A stretch of DNA of 36,708 nucleotides from Shewanella sp. (GTDB lineage: Bacteria; Pseudomonadota; Gammaproteobacteria; Enterobacterales; Shewanellaceae): NCBI RefSeq assembly GCF_013214165.1, contig NZ_JABSSM010000042.1, forward strand, positions 1-36,708. The letters run 5' to 3'. Positions within the stretch are counted from its first letter, which is position 1. Each line of letters starts with the position of its first letter. The notes below the pieces were generated by a model. It saw only the letters and a program-made list of their open reading frames with translations, ran no database searches and was not told the origin of the DNA. This document shows, one piece after another, positions 26,576 through 35,224 of this stretch. The position numbers and the translations under genes were made by a program.

Positions 26576-27553
26576 ATGCCACGCCCAAGAAAAACTCAAA
26601 TTAGCGTGGAAGATACGCTATTCTACCATTGTTGTAGTAGAACAGTTCGCCGAGCTTATCTTACTGGTTTTGATAAGTATTCAGGAAAGTCTTTCGAGCA
26701 CAGAAGAGACTGGATTGAAGAGCAGATCCTAAGTTTAGCTGATATTTTTGCTATTGATGTGGTGGCTTATGCTGTCATGAGTAACCATCTACACATTGTA
26801 CTTCATATTGATATTGAGCTTGCTAATAATTGGACAGATAGAGAGGTCGTAGAGCATTGGCATAAACTGTTCAAAGGAACTGAAATCACTCAGATATTTG
26901 CAAAAGGTGAGATTGTAGAAAGCTTTGAAATTAATGCGCTAAAGCATTCAATAGCCCAATACCGTAGTCGACTGAGCGATATTTCCTGGTTTATGCGCTG
27001 CCTCAATGAGCCTATAGCAAGAAAAGCCAATATCGAGGATAACTGTACAGGGCATTTCTGGGAGGGTCGGTTCAAGTCACAAGCCCTCCTCGATGAAGCC
27101 GCAGTGCTAGCCTGTATGGCCTATGTAGAGCTCAATCCCATACGCGCAAAAATGGCAAAAACAATTGCAGATTCAGATCATACCAGCCTTCAGTTACGAG
27201 TCAAAGCTGCACTAAAGGGCAAACAACCGACAAAGCTACTGCCTTTTATTGGAAATGAGCAACTGAACCAAGTTAAAGGTATAAACTTCTCACTCAAAGA
27301 TTATCTAGAGCTGGTCGATGAAACCGGTAGAATCATTCGTGATAATAAACGAGAAGCTATTTCTGAAAATGCAGCTAAGATATTAACCCAACTGAATATT
27401 TCAGCAGATAACTGGATAAAAATAACTAGAGATTTTGGCAAAATATTTCATGGCCCAGTAGGTACCTTGCAAGAGTTGACGATTTATTGTGAACATCTAG
27501 ATAAAAAACGGCGGCACTTTTCTAAGTGTTGTCAGTATCTAGAAACTAGCTGA
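26576..27553 (+). mobile_element. Y1 (HUH, IS200/RAYT-like) transposase
   Basis: This 325-residue intact protein is of the Y1 single-strand transposase superfamily, close to REP-associated tyrosine transposases. The HUH metal site is AVMSNHLHIVL, with His71 and His73. The tyrosine nucleophile is most likely Tyr183 in YVELNPIRAK. FWEGRFKSQALLDE (161-174) is a signature of the longer gammaproteobacterial group that opens with MPRPRK. A good RBS (AGGAG) precedes the ATG. Such enzymes nick and join single-stranded DNA at hairpins, and the repeats just upstream are the candidate substrate. Everything needed for activity seems present, but no obvious right-hand end was found downstream. Confidence 0.88.
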
Positions 27554-27975
27554 TAACTAGACTCAATCAACTTACTTTTTCTTTTTCCTCCTCAATCATT
27601 TGAAGTAACAAGCCCTGCCTACAAATCGCGATTTTATTTCAACTCCCTCTATTTTATTGAATTACACAGGTTTTATGTAGATGTTATTGGGAATATTCAG
27701 CTTTTATATCTAGCTCGAGTTCAAAACTTGATTCGTATTGTTAAGTTGCTGATTAGTAATGGCTGGCTTTGTTTTTTGGCTTTGTTTTTTCACTCAGTTC
27801 GCGTCATCAAACTAAGTTAGAACATTATTCTTATGCTTACAGCGCTAGGCTGTGATGATTAATCTTGTCGGTCGCTGTTTCGATGTGACGCCCATAAAAC
27901 CCATGGCTTGATGCGCAGTGGTGCTTTGTGAGGAAAGCAATGGAGAGCCGTGAGTTTAAACTGTAAAAAGTAGCA
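27554..27975 (+). other. Gap after the transposase, short tandem repeat only
   Basis: No gene is supported here. GGCTTTGTTTTTT is repeated twice in tandem (27765-27777, 27778-27790). I found no copy of the 79-bp repeat in this stretch, so the right end of the element remains unseen. Confidence 0.5.
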
Positions 27976-28028
27976 ATAGAAAAAGCCATCGAACACTTGT
28001 AGATCACGTCTCGCGTGCCGATGGCTTT
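27976..28028 (-). terminator. Intrinsic terminator of the TonB-dependent receptor gene
   Basis: AAAGCCATCG (27982-27991) pairs with CGATGGCTTT (28019-28028). Read on the minus strand, the stem ends in CTTTTTC followed by TATT. It lies 24 bases after the receptor stop codon. Confidence 0.8.
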
Positions 28029-28051
28029 CAGATAGATTAAACCTATTAGCG

Positions 28052-30598
28052 CTAGAAGCTAAAGTTAATCTTTGCCGTATAGGTCGTCCCATCGAAACCA
28101 TAGGGCAGTGCGCGTACCGGATACTTGAATGCTTGATTAGTAATAAAATCGAGTGATTCATTGGCCCCTAACTCGTCTGGGGTGGCATCGAAGATATTAT
28201 TGATCCCGGCTGAGAAGCTCAGTGACTCGGTGAACTGGTATTCAAGATTGATATCAACCAAAACGGCGGCTTCCACTATGCTGGTCGGCAAGAATGACCC
28301 CGTTGGCGATAGCTCATCGGGCAAGCCGATATGATCGTTACCGAAATAGGTGACGTTCGTTTCTCCGAAGTAGTTCACTCTGAGCATCCCTCGCCAATCA
28401 TTTTTACTGTAATCGAAGGTCAGCGTCCCACGCTCTTTAGGCTGGCCATCGGTCAAGAAACTGCGCTGGAGATCGTCGAGTGCCACATCTTCAGGAATGC
28501 CTGCTGGCGCATTGACACTGTCTATCTCAGTTTCATTGAGATTGCCCGCCAGCGTGACATTGAAGTCACCTGCAAACATGTCTGTGCTATAGGTTACGAT
28601 CAGATCTAAGCCTTGGGTGGTCGAGTTTACCGAATTAGAGAAGTAGTTGGCCTGATCGGCCCCGGTAGCATTTAATGCCGCTACGGCTTCAGGGCTAAAA
28701 GCCACATCTTCGGCAGTAAGTAGACTGCCCAAGGTGATCCTGTCTTTAATCTTAACCTTGTAGGCATCTAAGGTCACCGAGATATCTTGGGTCGCATTAA
28801 AGACAAAACCAAGACTTAAGTTTTCTGAAGTTTCAAGTTCTAGGCTCTCAACACCTAATGCCGACGGAAATGCAGAACCTGATGTGGCGGTGAATGAATC
28901 AGAAAGCACTCCCCCAGCACCTAAGTTAGTCGTATAGGCAGTATAAGCACTTTGCTGCAGAGATGGCGCTCTAAAGCCGGTAGAAACAGCGCCGCGTAAC
29001 GCAAGGCCATCGGTGACTTCATAGCGAGACGACACCTTCCATACCAGATCACTGCCCGCATCGGAGAAGTCTTCGAATCGAGCCGCCGTGCCCAAAGACC
29101 ACACATCGGTTAACTGAGTCTCAAGGTCTAGATAGAAGGCGTAACTACTACGATCGGCCTTGCCAGCGGCATCGGGTCTCAAGCCTGGGTATGCCTGAAA
29201 ACCACAACCCGCATACACGTCTGGATCCATGACAGATGGAAAAGCGCTATCGGCATTAGACATACCGCAGGAATAAGAGGCCAGTTCACCCGCCACTATT
29301 TCATAGTTTTCGCTGCGGTACTCGGTGCCGAATGCGATATAGAGAGGCTCATCCCAGCCGATATCGACCAAGCCGTTGATGTCGACATTCAGTGTGGTCT
29401 GATCGAAACGGAAACCACCGGAATAACCCGATGTAGGACCTGAGTTGGCAGCGATATCTGCATCATCGGCGCCGGGGTTATTATAAAGGTATTCGGCAGC
29501 ATATGACGCATTAATACTATTTTTTGAATCGAAGTCATAGTGGTTTTGACCATACACGCCTGAGACATCGAATTGCCAATCATCATTGATATCACCACGG
29601 ATACCGGCGGCGATAGAGATATCCTGTGCTTCATTATAGATACGAGGCAGGAAGCCATCCGGGTACACTTGCGCTATGTTTTTCGACGCTTCATCGAAAT
29701 TTCTCCAAAAGCCATTACCTAAGGCCGTGCGATGTGAATAACCACCAAAAGAATAGAGTTCCATATCGGCCATAGGCATCATGGCATTATAAAAAACCGA
29801 CTTAAATTCAGAGGCAGCATTACCTTGACCCCAACGCACTTCATCGGACAGAGTGCCTGGCGGTATAGTGGATGAACCTCCGATATCGGGTTCAGCACGA
29901 TTAGTGCCATCATCGTCTCGGTACTCGAGAGACAAGTTTATAAAGCCACCTTCATCCCCCAGATCAAAGCCGGTATTGAGTCCTACTGAATAGTTATCAC
30001 CATCCCCCTCCCCCGTCGTACCAGCTTGCAAGTAACCTGACGTCTCACCTGTGCTGTCCTTGAGTGATAGATTTATCACGCCGGCTATGGCATCCGAACC
30101 ATATTGCGCCGCTGCGCCATCACGCAGTACCTGCACATTTTTAAGGGCGATAAGCGGGATAGCATTCATATCGGTACCCGCAGCGCCCGCTCCAACTGTT
30201 CCATTGAGACCAAAAATAGCCTGATTATGGCGACGCTTGCCATTGATTAGCACTAAGGTTTGATCCGGCTGAAGGCCACGCAATGTTGCCGGTCGAAATA
30301 GATCTGAGCCATCGGAGACTTGAGTCCGGCTGAAGTTAAATGAGGGGACACTCGCCTGTAGGCTCTGGCCCAGCTCGGTAAATCCGCCACGGCTCAAGCT
30401 TGCGGCGCTAATGATGTCGACGGGAACGGCTGATTCAGTCGCCGTACGACTCGATACCCGACTACCAAGCACAGAGATGGTTTCTACGTTCTCATCCAAG
30501 TGTTCTACTACGGCCGTTTCGGCGTAAAGCTGGGGACTCATTAAAACTAAAGCAATTGCTAGCGCTAAACCATCTGGTTGAAATTTGTTTTTTTTCAT
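28052..30598 (-). CDS. TonB-dependent outer-membrane receptor
   Basis: The product is 848 residues. A signal peptide (about 1-26, ending QLYA) is followed by a candidate TonB box VETISVLG (38-45). The plug domain contains PATLRGLQPDQTLVLINGKR and the conserved VQVLRDGAAAQYGSDAIAGVINL (given in shortened sense), and a large beta-barrel ends in Phe (AKINFSF). Such receptors import siderophores, cobalamin, sugars or other large substrates using energy from TonB/ExbBD. The substrate cannot be inferred and no transport genes sit beside it. The RBS GGAAG precedes the ATG. The gene lies alone, transcribed towards the Y1 transposase. The plug pattern with DMNAIPLIALKNV is common in the large Shewanella receptor set that lacks an N-terminal signalling domain. 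Confidence 0.92.
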   Translation of the reverse strand: MKKNKFQPDGLALAIALVLMSPQLYAETAVVEHLDENVETISVLGSRVSSRTATESAVPVDIISAASLSRGGFTELGQSLQASVPSFNFSRTQVSDGSDLFRPATLRGLQPDQTLVLINGKRRHNQAIFGLNGTVGAGAAGTDMNAIPLIALKNVQVLRDGAAAQYGSDAIAGVINLSLKDSTGETSGYLQAGTTGEGDGDNYSVGLNTGFDLGDEGGFINLSLEYRDDDGTNRAEPDIGGSSTIPPGTLSDEVRWGQGNAASEFKSVFYNAMMPMADMELYSFGGYSHRTALGNGFWRNFDEASKNIAQVYPDGFLPRIYNEAQDISIAAGIRGDINDDWQFDVSGVYGQNHYDFDSKNSINASYAAEYLYNNPGADDADIAANSGPTSGYSGGFRFDQTTLNVDINGLVDIGWDEPLYIAFGTEYRSENYEIVAGELASYSCGMSNADSAFPSVMDPDVYAGCGFQAYPGLRPDAAGKADRSSYAFYLDLETQLTDVWSLGTAARFEDFSDAGSDLVWKVSSRYEVTDGLALRGAVSTGFRAPSLQQSAYTAYTTNLGAGGVLSDSFTATSGSAFPSALGVESLELETSENLSLGFVFNATQDISVTLDAYKVKIKDRITLGSLLTAEDVAFSPEAVAALNATGADQANYFSNSVNSTTQGLDLIVTYSTDMFAGDFNVTLAGNLNETEIDSVNAPAGIPEDVALDDLQRSFLTDGQPKERGTLTFDYSKNDWRGMLRVNYFGETNVTYFGNDHIGLPDELSPTGSFLPTSIVEAAVLVDINLEYQFTESLSFSAGINNIFDATPDELGANESLDFITNQAFKYPVRALPYGFDGTTYTAKINFSF

Positions 30599-30849
30599 AC
30601 TACTTCCATTATTTAATATTTAAAGATCAGACGCTTTCCTACTTATACAATCAGTTAAAAAGACCACTTATCGATGAATATCATCCTTTTTTTAGCAACT
30701 AACTCTCGACCAGGCCTCTGGATATTTATGCACTTTCGACGCCCGCAATGTCAACATCTTTAACCATTAAAACGCACAAATCAGTAACAAATGGTCACTA
30801 AACGCTCAAAACGGTGATTGATGAATAATTAAGGCGCCCATAGTTATTC
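30599..30849 (-). other. Upstream region of the TonB receptor, no gene
   Basis: This is an AT-rich stretch. On the minus strand TATAAG near 30640 could be a -10 box, without a clear -35. I saw no Fur box that I would defend. Confidence 0.25.
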
Positions 30850-31130
30850 CGAGGGTGCGTCTAAGCGTAAGATGGCCCCTGCTACCGCGGGTTAAACTCG
30901 GGCGAGGTGGGCCGTGAGATGGACTATAAAATCTGGGCAGCTCCGGCACTGGGAGAATTTAACCAATGGGCCAAGGGCAGTAGCTAATGCGGTCGATGTG
31001 GACAAACGCCTGATGGATGAAGCGGCTTACCTTACCCGAGTAAACAAGCTGACTTCACAAGGGTCGGTGTATTTCAAGTTCGTTACCGACTCAGTTATTG
31101 CGCTCGAAGCCGGTTCAAAGAACGACCTAA
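30850..31130 (+). pseudogene. Degraded second copy of the pfaD 3' end
   Basis: The segment aligns to the last ~300 bases of pfaD (about 23391-23700). In the block 30892-30981, 80 of 90 bases match pfaD 23446-23535 with no gap. Shared stretches include GGGCCAAGGGCAGT, CTGACTTCACAAGGG and CAGTTATTGCGCT. Relative to pfaD there is a deletion of about 25 bases before the block, a deletion of about 20 bases after GGGCAGT, and an insertion of about 13 bases after TCACAAGGG; several lesions break the frame. It keeps the pfaD orientation and lies 7.2 kb beyond the intact gene. No 5' part of pfaD and no other pfa gene accompanies it. Confidence 0.92.
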
Positions 31131-31267
31131 ACAGCATTGCACGTCTTGTTTAAGAGAGTAACCTGAAAAATAGCTTATAAGTTAACGGCTATTATTGTGA
31201 ACTTATTAAGTAACAGTGGATGTTTACGTTCATTTGCTGGAATAGGCAAATTTATTGAATTTCAGAG

Positions 31268-31464
31268 ATGATAAATGCCAAAAAACTAAAGGTTTTATCG
31301 CAATAGGTTTCATGGTGTTGATTGGTTCCGCTTGCTCAAACTTGACAACTGAATTGGTCGCTAGAGGCTTGTGTCACGCTCAAAGCGGGCCTTAAAGTGA
31401 TGATGAAAATTCTGCATGCCGAAAGTTAGTCAATACGGCAATTAAAGATAACGAAAAAAGATAG
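31268..31464 (+). pseudogene. Possible broken small exported protein gene
   Basis: Just after the pfaD fragment, ATG at 31268 opens MINAKKLK. One frame over, GFIAIGFMVLIGSACSNL looks like a hydrophobic export signal with a cysteine. That frame stops at 31393 (TAA) but reads on as SDDENSACRKLVNTAIKDN to a TAG at 31462. A frameshift plus a nonsense codon in a 60-residue lipoprotein-like gene would explain this. I do not recognise a family, and the lipobox is imperfect. Confidence 0.35.
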
Positions 31465-31504
31465 AAATCTTGCAACTGACAACGGATGACTTAGACATAT
31501 ATGG

Positions 31505-31513
31505 CCCCCCCCC
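31505..31513 (+). repeat. Run of nine C
   Basis: A homopolymer of nine C lies between the broken small gene and the convergent lipoprotein gene. A GTGTC/GACAC stem follows directly. It is not in a reading frame I can support, so phase variation is unlikely. Confidence 0.6.
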
Positions 31514-31559
31514 TGTGTCAAGGTAAGACACCTAGGTCTGGTCTGACAAGAATGAGAAT

Positions 31560-32108
31560 TCAATCGGCTGATAGAATAATATCTACCTCATCGGTTGTAA
31601 TGGCCCTAAAGTTGATCCCCCCTTGCACTACACTGACCCCCACATTACAGCTTGTCGCTGATTGGTCTATTTTCTCGCATCGGTTAAGCTCAAGTTTATA
31701 GGCTTTATTTTTGATGGCATCGGCGAGTTCAGCACAACTCATTGGATTAAGTGCTTCATTTTTAAAACAGAGCTTCTGTTTATATTCTTCGCCTTTTTTA
31801 CCGGCCACAAGATACTCCCAATCATCGCCCCATGAGTCGATACTAAAGATATGTTCAACACCATGAATATTCACGGTAATTTTAGGTCCAACCTTAATGC
31901 CATAATCCAGATAGTTCACGGCATAAACTCTGAGATGACAAACAGAGAAGTTATTTTCAATGTACTTCTCTCCGGCCACCTCTTTATAAGTCGTTCCCCG
32001 CTCAACTTTCACTTCTGTGACTCTATCTAATTGAAAGCTGACATCTTCCCGGCACCCGCTCAACAACATAACAAGCAACATCATCGCAACAAGACTAAGG
32101 GATATCAT
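31560..32108 (-). CDS. Small lipoprotein of unknown function
   Basis: The product is 182 residues. The N-terminus is a lipoprotein signal with lipobox LLSGC, giving a lipid-anchored Cys at about residue 19. The mature part has several further cysteines (CHLRVY, KLCFKN, MSCAEL, NRCEKI, TSCNVG) that could form disulfides in the periplasm. Its body is rich in beta-type sequence (IKVGPKITVNIHGVEHIF). I recognise no family. The RBS is weak (GAG ten bases before the ATG). The gene is alone, facing the pfaD fragment, with the acylase gene upstream on the same strand but 340 bases away. Confidence 0.7.
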   Translation of the reverse strand: MISLSLVAMMLLVMLLSGCREDVSFQLDRVTEVKVERGTTYKEVAGEKYIENNFSVCHLRVYAVNYLDYGIKVGPKITVNIHGVEHIFSIDSWGDDWEYLVAGKKGEEYKQKLCFKNEALNPMSCAELADAIKNKAYKLELNRCEKIDQSATSCNVGVSVVQGGINFRAITTDEVDIILSAD

Positions 32109-32412
32109 GAAAAAAGGACTCTATTGTCGTTATTTGTATCGCAGCATATCAGAGTTCCAACTGAAAACTTGCTATATTACATTTGCTTACAAAGTGTTAA
32201 AACTCAGCAAACATGCTGCATACAGCGCGCTTAGCAGTGAATATATTCGCAAATACGAATATAGCAAAGGAATGGCTCGAAATAGTGCGAAAACTGAAGT
32301 GAAATAAACCAAAACCAGTTGATAAAAACAAACCAATTACTACTTAGTCAATACCAAGACGTTAAACTAAAAGATGAAATATCGGCTAAAAAAGAGTGAA
32401 CAGAGGCAATCA
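32109..32412 (+). other. Gap between the lipoprotein and acylase genes
   Basis: A 66-codon frame on the plus strand (32107-32307) has no good RBS and overlaps the lipoprotein start; I do not count it as a gene. TATATTCG (32242-32249) and CGAATATA (32256-32263) form a perfect 8-bp inverted repeat with a six-base spacer, a possible operator for the lipoprotein gene. Confidence 0.4.
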
Positions 32413-32444
32413 AAACCAAGGGAGAAGTACGTAGCTCTTGGTTT
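32413..32444 (-). terminator. Hairpin after the acylase gene, weak terminator
   Basis: AAACCAAG (32413-32420) pairs with CTTGGTTT (32437-32444), five bases beyond the acylase stop on the minus strand. Only a short T-rich tail (TTTTGATT on the minus strand) follows, so strength is uncertain. Confidence 0.55.
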
Positions 32445-32448
32445 ACAC

Positions 32449-34755
32449 TTATTTAATCGCTTGAATCGTTATCTTATGCAAGATTTCATCAGGCAGCAGG
32501 GGGGTTGACTCATGATTTGCATATTCATCGAAGCCAGCACGGTAATAGTCAGATAAGGGATGGCCTGACTGCCCACCTGGAATCACCATGATCGCCTGAG
32601 ACTCTAGCCCAGGTTGTACGATGAAGCGTTGGGATGCACCAAAAGAACTTCTCTGCACCGCGGGCATAAAGCTATCACCAAAACCTGTCACGGTTGGCAT
32701 ATCCAACCAAGAACTTAGCAGCGGCATCTGTTTACTGAAGGGATGTTGTATCTTAAGGGCATTGACCTTGCCCCAGTTAAGATCGGCTAAGGACTCGCCA
32801 TCACTGTGTTTATCTAATAATTCCAGAGTCGAGTCGACGTAAGCTTGAATGGCAAACTTATCCCAACTTGAATACTGCTCGGGGAGCCAAGACTCAGGCT
32901 CATCCTCTAACAGCTGCCACATGGCAGGTTCCAGATAGCGCTTCACCGGAGATAAAGACACGTTTATCTCTTTCAAGCCAGTCTCTATTGGGGCGAAGCT
33001 GGCATCGATCAACTTAGCCCTGAAACTGCGAACTAGGGTATATCCCACTGAGTCAGCACAGGCACATGCCTGCCAATCCCTGATAAATTGAATATCTTTG
33101 GCAAACCGAACGCGCTCATGTGACAGTAAGTGGATCAGATAATCATGCCAAGGCGTCAAAAACTTAGCCTCATTGTCTAACTGCAATCGATAAAAATCCT
33201 GCTCGCTAAACTGCTCCGACTCGAATAATCGGTCACGGATCTGCTGGCTTCTGGCGCCTAGCGCATAACCGCCATCGCCGAAGCGGCCGAATTGCTCCGC
33301 CGATATCACCCGGGAATTGGCCGACCACAGCCGTCCATGTTCAGGATTGACCACCTGGGGTAACTCAGTCTCATCTATCTCCCACAAGGCTCCTTGGTAG
33401 TTTTCTGGTAATTGCGCCACATTAGCAGGGTTAGTCCTCGATGGTACTGCTCCGGCAGGCTTCCAAGCGGCGTTGCCTTCACTGTCTACTAACATCAAGT
33501 TTTGTACCGGGATCCCAAATGTCGTCGCCAGTGCCAATCCCTCTTGCACGCTCGATATTGTCTCTAACCCCATCAGCTCCATATCGACGGCATAATCTTG
33601 GTGTGCCACCCAAGACAGCGCATAGTCTTGTCCGTTCACCTGCTTAACCGGACCGAATTGGGATAATTGGATTGGATATTCGATACTCGATTGAGAGCCG
33701 GGGAGCTTGATAAATTCTATCTCTGTCGTTAACGGCTCTTTGTCATCCAGAGCTATCCAGTCGGCGGTATCGATATAGGCATTGGTGAATCCCCATGCGA
33801 GCTTATTATTTGTGCCCACAACAATGGCTGGCGCGCCCGGCAGTGAGACGCCTGTCACTTGCACCTTATCTCCTGAACCAGAGAAATAGTTGAGCTGAGC
33901 ACGGTACCAGATGATAGGAACCGCCAATGACAGATGCATATCATCGGACAACATGGCGCGACCACTCTCAGTTAAGGCTCCGGTTACTGCCCAGTTATTA
34001 CTGCCAATATCAAGCGGCTCCTCAATCGTGCTAATCAGAGCCGTCGCCAGTAACTGAGGTTCAAGCTCTGGAGTTAATATCTCTTCAGTGGGGAGAAGGC
34101 TAAAATCCAGCGCCGCCTGATAGGGGCTATTCTGTGTCACAAATGCCAACATCTTCTCGCCATACAGGCGCTGGATCTGAGTCAAGGCCATGTCTCGATT
34201 GGGGGTATTTCCTTGCAAATCTAGGTACATGCTATAGATGACCAGCAAACTATCTGCCGGTTGCCAGGTTTGCGGGCTTGCCCCAGTGAGCAGGTATTCG
34301 AACGCACTCAGGCTTGGCTCTGCTACTGCGGCGTTGACGCCATTGGCGTAGGCCTGTAGTAGCAATTTTTGCTTGGGTTCCATCTTAGCGACAATATTCT
34401 CGGCTCGCTTCCTCAGCTGATGAAAACGGCGAGACTTATCTAGATTTAATGCCTTCTCACCGAAAATCTCTGCGAGCTCACCGGCAGAATTACGCCTAAG
34501 CAGATCCATCTGAAAGAATCGATCTTGTCCATGTGCAAAACCCAACGCATAAGCCACATCGCGACGGTTTTGACCATGTATGACCGCAGTACCTAATCTG
34601 TCTCGCTCTATGGTAACGGATTCAAATAGATGACCGCTGCGAAACTCCCCGGATAGCTTAGGCAGACTCAGATGCAATCCAAAATAAGCTGTCGAAAGCA
34701 GAATAAAAATCAACGAGAGGGTCAAAATCAACAGTATTTTTATTATTTTAGTCAT
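32449..34755 (-). CDS. Penicillin-acylase-family N-terminal nucleophile hydrolase
   Basis: The product is 768 residues. A hydrophobic N-terminal segment (about 4-27) exports the precursor to the periplasm. The family self-cleaves to free a nucleophilic serine at the start of the beta chain; here GSNNWAV places it at Ser252 after Gly251, with SDDMHL shortly behind as usual. YALGFAHGQDRFFQMDLLRR (69-88) is the family signature in the alpha chain. Members hydrolyse penicillin G, cephalosporins or acyl-homoserine lactones. Sequence alone does not say which, and quorum-signal acylase activity is known for Shewanella relatives. The gene stands alone; it is full length with no visible defects. Confidence 0.9.
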   Translation of the reverse strand: MTKIIKILLILTLSLIFILLSTAYFGLHLSLPKLSGEFRSGHLFESVTIERDRLGTAVIHGQNRRDVAYALGFAHGQDRFFQMDLLRRNSAGELAEIFGEKALNLDKSRRFHQLRKRAENIVAKMEPKQKLLLQAYANGVNAAVAEPSLSAFEYLLTGASPQTWQPADSLLVIYSMYLDLQGNTPNRDMALTQIQRLYGEKMLAFVTQNSPYQAALDFSLLPTEEILTPELEPQLLATALISTIEEPLDIGSNNWAVTGALTESGRAMLSDDMHLSLAVPIIWYRAQLNYFSGSGDKVQVTGVSLPGAPAIVVGTNNKLAWGFTNAYIDTADWIALDDKEPLTTEIEFIKLPGSQSSIEYPIQLSQFGPVKQVNGQDYALSWVAHQDYAVDMELMGLETISSVQEGLALATTFGIPVQNLMLVDSEGNAAWKPAGAVPSRTNPANVAQLPENYQGALWEIDETELPQVVNPEHGRLWSANSRVISAEQFGRFGDGGYALGARSQQIRDRLFESEQFSEQDFYRLQLDNEAKFLTPWHDYLIHLLSHERVRFAKDIQFIRDWQACACADSVGYTLVRSFRAKLIDASFAPIETGLKEINVSLSPVKRYLEPAMWQLLEDEPESWLPEQYSSWDKFAIQAYVDSTLELLDKHSDGESLADLNWGKVNALKIQHPFSKQMPLLSSWLDMPTVTGFGDSFMPAVQRSSFGASQRFIVQPGLESQAIMVIPGGQSGHPLSDYYRAGFDEYANHESTPLLPDEILHKITIQAIK

Positions 34756-34940
34756 CGAGTATCGCCATCATATCCATTACATGATGATGACTATAACCTA
34801 AGTTACCCTTATACCAATCCAGCCTTAGGCATGATTCTTCCCTAAATCACTAAATTTAACTGGCAGGCTTCGTGTTAGCTCCTTACTCGACTAGAATAGC
34901 TATTTCGAACCACGACATTATCGATGTAAAGTTAACCTAC

Positions 34941-35192
34941 ATGGCAAAACCCAATAAGAAAGGCCCCACACGCACTGTCGATATCTTCTGCGCTAAATGC
35001 AAGACCCAGTTATTTAAGTATCGCAAGGGGGGCAAAGGCGCCTTAGTGAAGTGCTTTAAGGAGCGAATCGTCGCAGACTTCACTCAAATACCTTGCACCT
35101 GTCCCAATTGTGGACAAGAGTTCGCCAGGGAAACCTTAGTTCGAGGCACGCCTGCATTTAAGATGATTGGCGGCAAGATCACCTTTAAATAG
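34941..35192 (+). CDS. Small zinc-ribbon protein
   Basis: The product is 83 residues if it starts at the ATG at 34941 (MAKPNKKGPTRTVD). A longer frame from 34872 adds 23 residues without family character, so the inner start is preferred although its RBS is poor. Cysteines at 17/20 (CAKC) and 54/57 (CPNC), with more at 38 and 52, suggest a bound zinc. It is very basic (many Lys/Arg), so nucleic-acid binding is possible. I recognise it as the kind of conserved small protein found in Shewanella but know no function. It lies between two minus-strand genes and ends 33 bases before the TPR protein stop. Confidence 0.75.
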   Translation: MAKPNKKGPTRTVDIFCAKCKTQLFKYRKGGKGALVKCFKERIVADFTQIPCTCPNCGQEFARETLVRGTPAFKMIGGKITFK

Positions 35193-35224
35193 ACGTCAGC
35201 TTACAAATCCTAATCTAGAATGGG

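Noticed and set aside
27859..28161. 100-codon minus-strand frame at the end of the TonB receptor
   Set aside because: It overlaps the receptor C-terminus in another frame and runs through its terminator.
31505..31513. C9 tract as a phase-variation switch
   Set aside because: It lies outside any supported reading frame or promoter; probably incidental.
32107..32307. 66-codon plus-strand frame opposite the lipoprotein start
   Set aside because: No convincing RBS, overlaps the start and promoter region of the lipoprotein gene, and shows no recognisable protein pattern.
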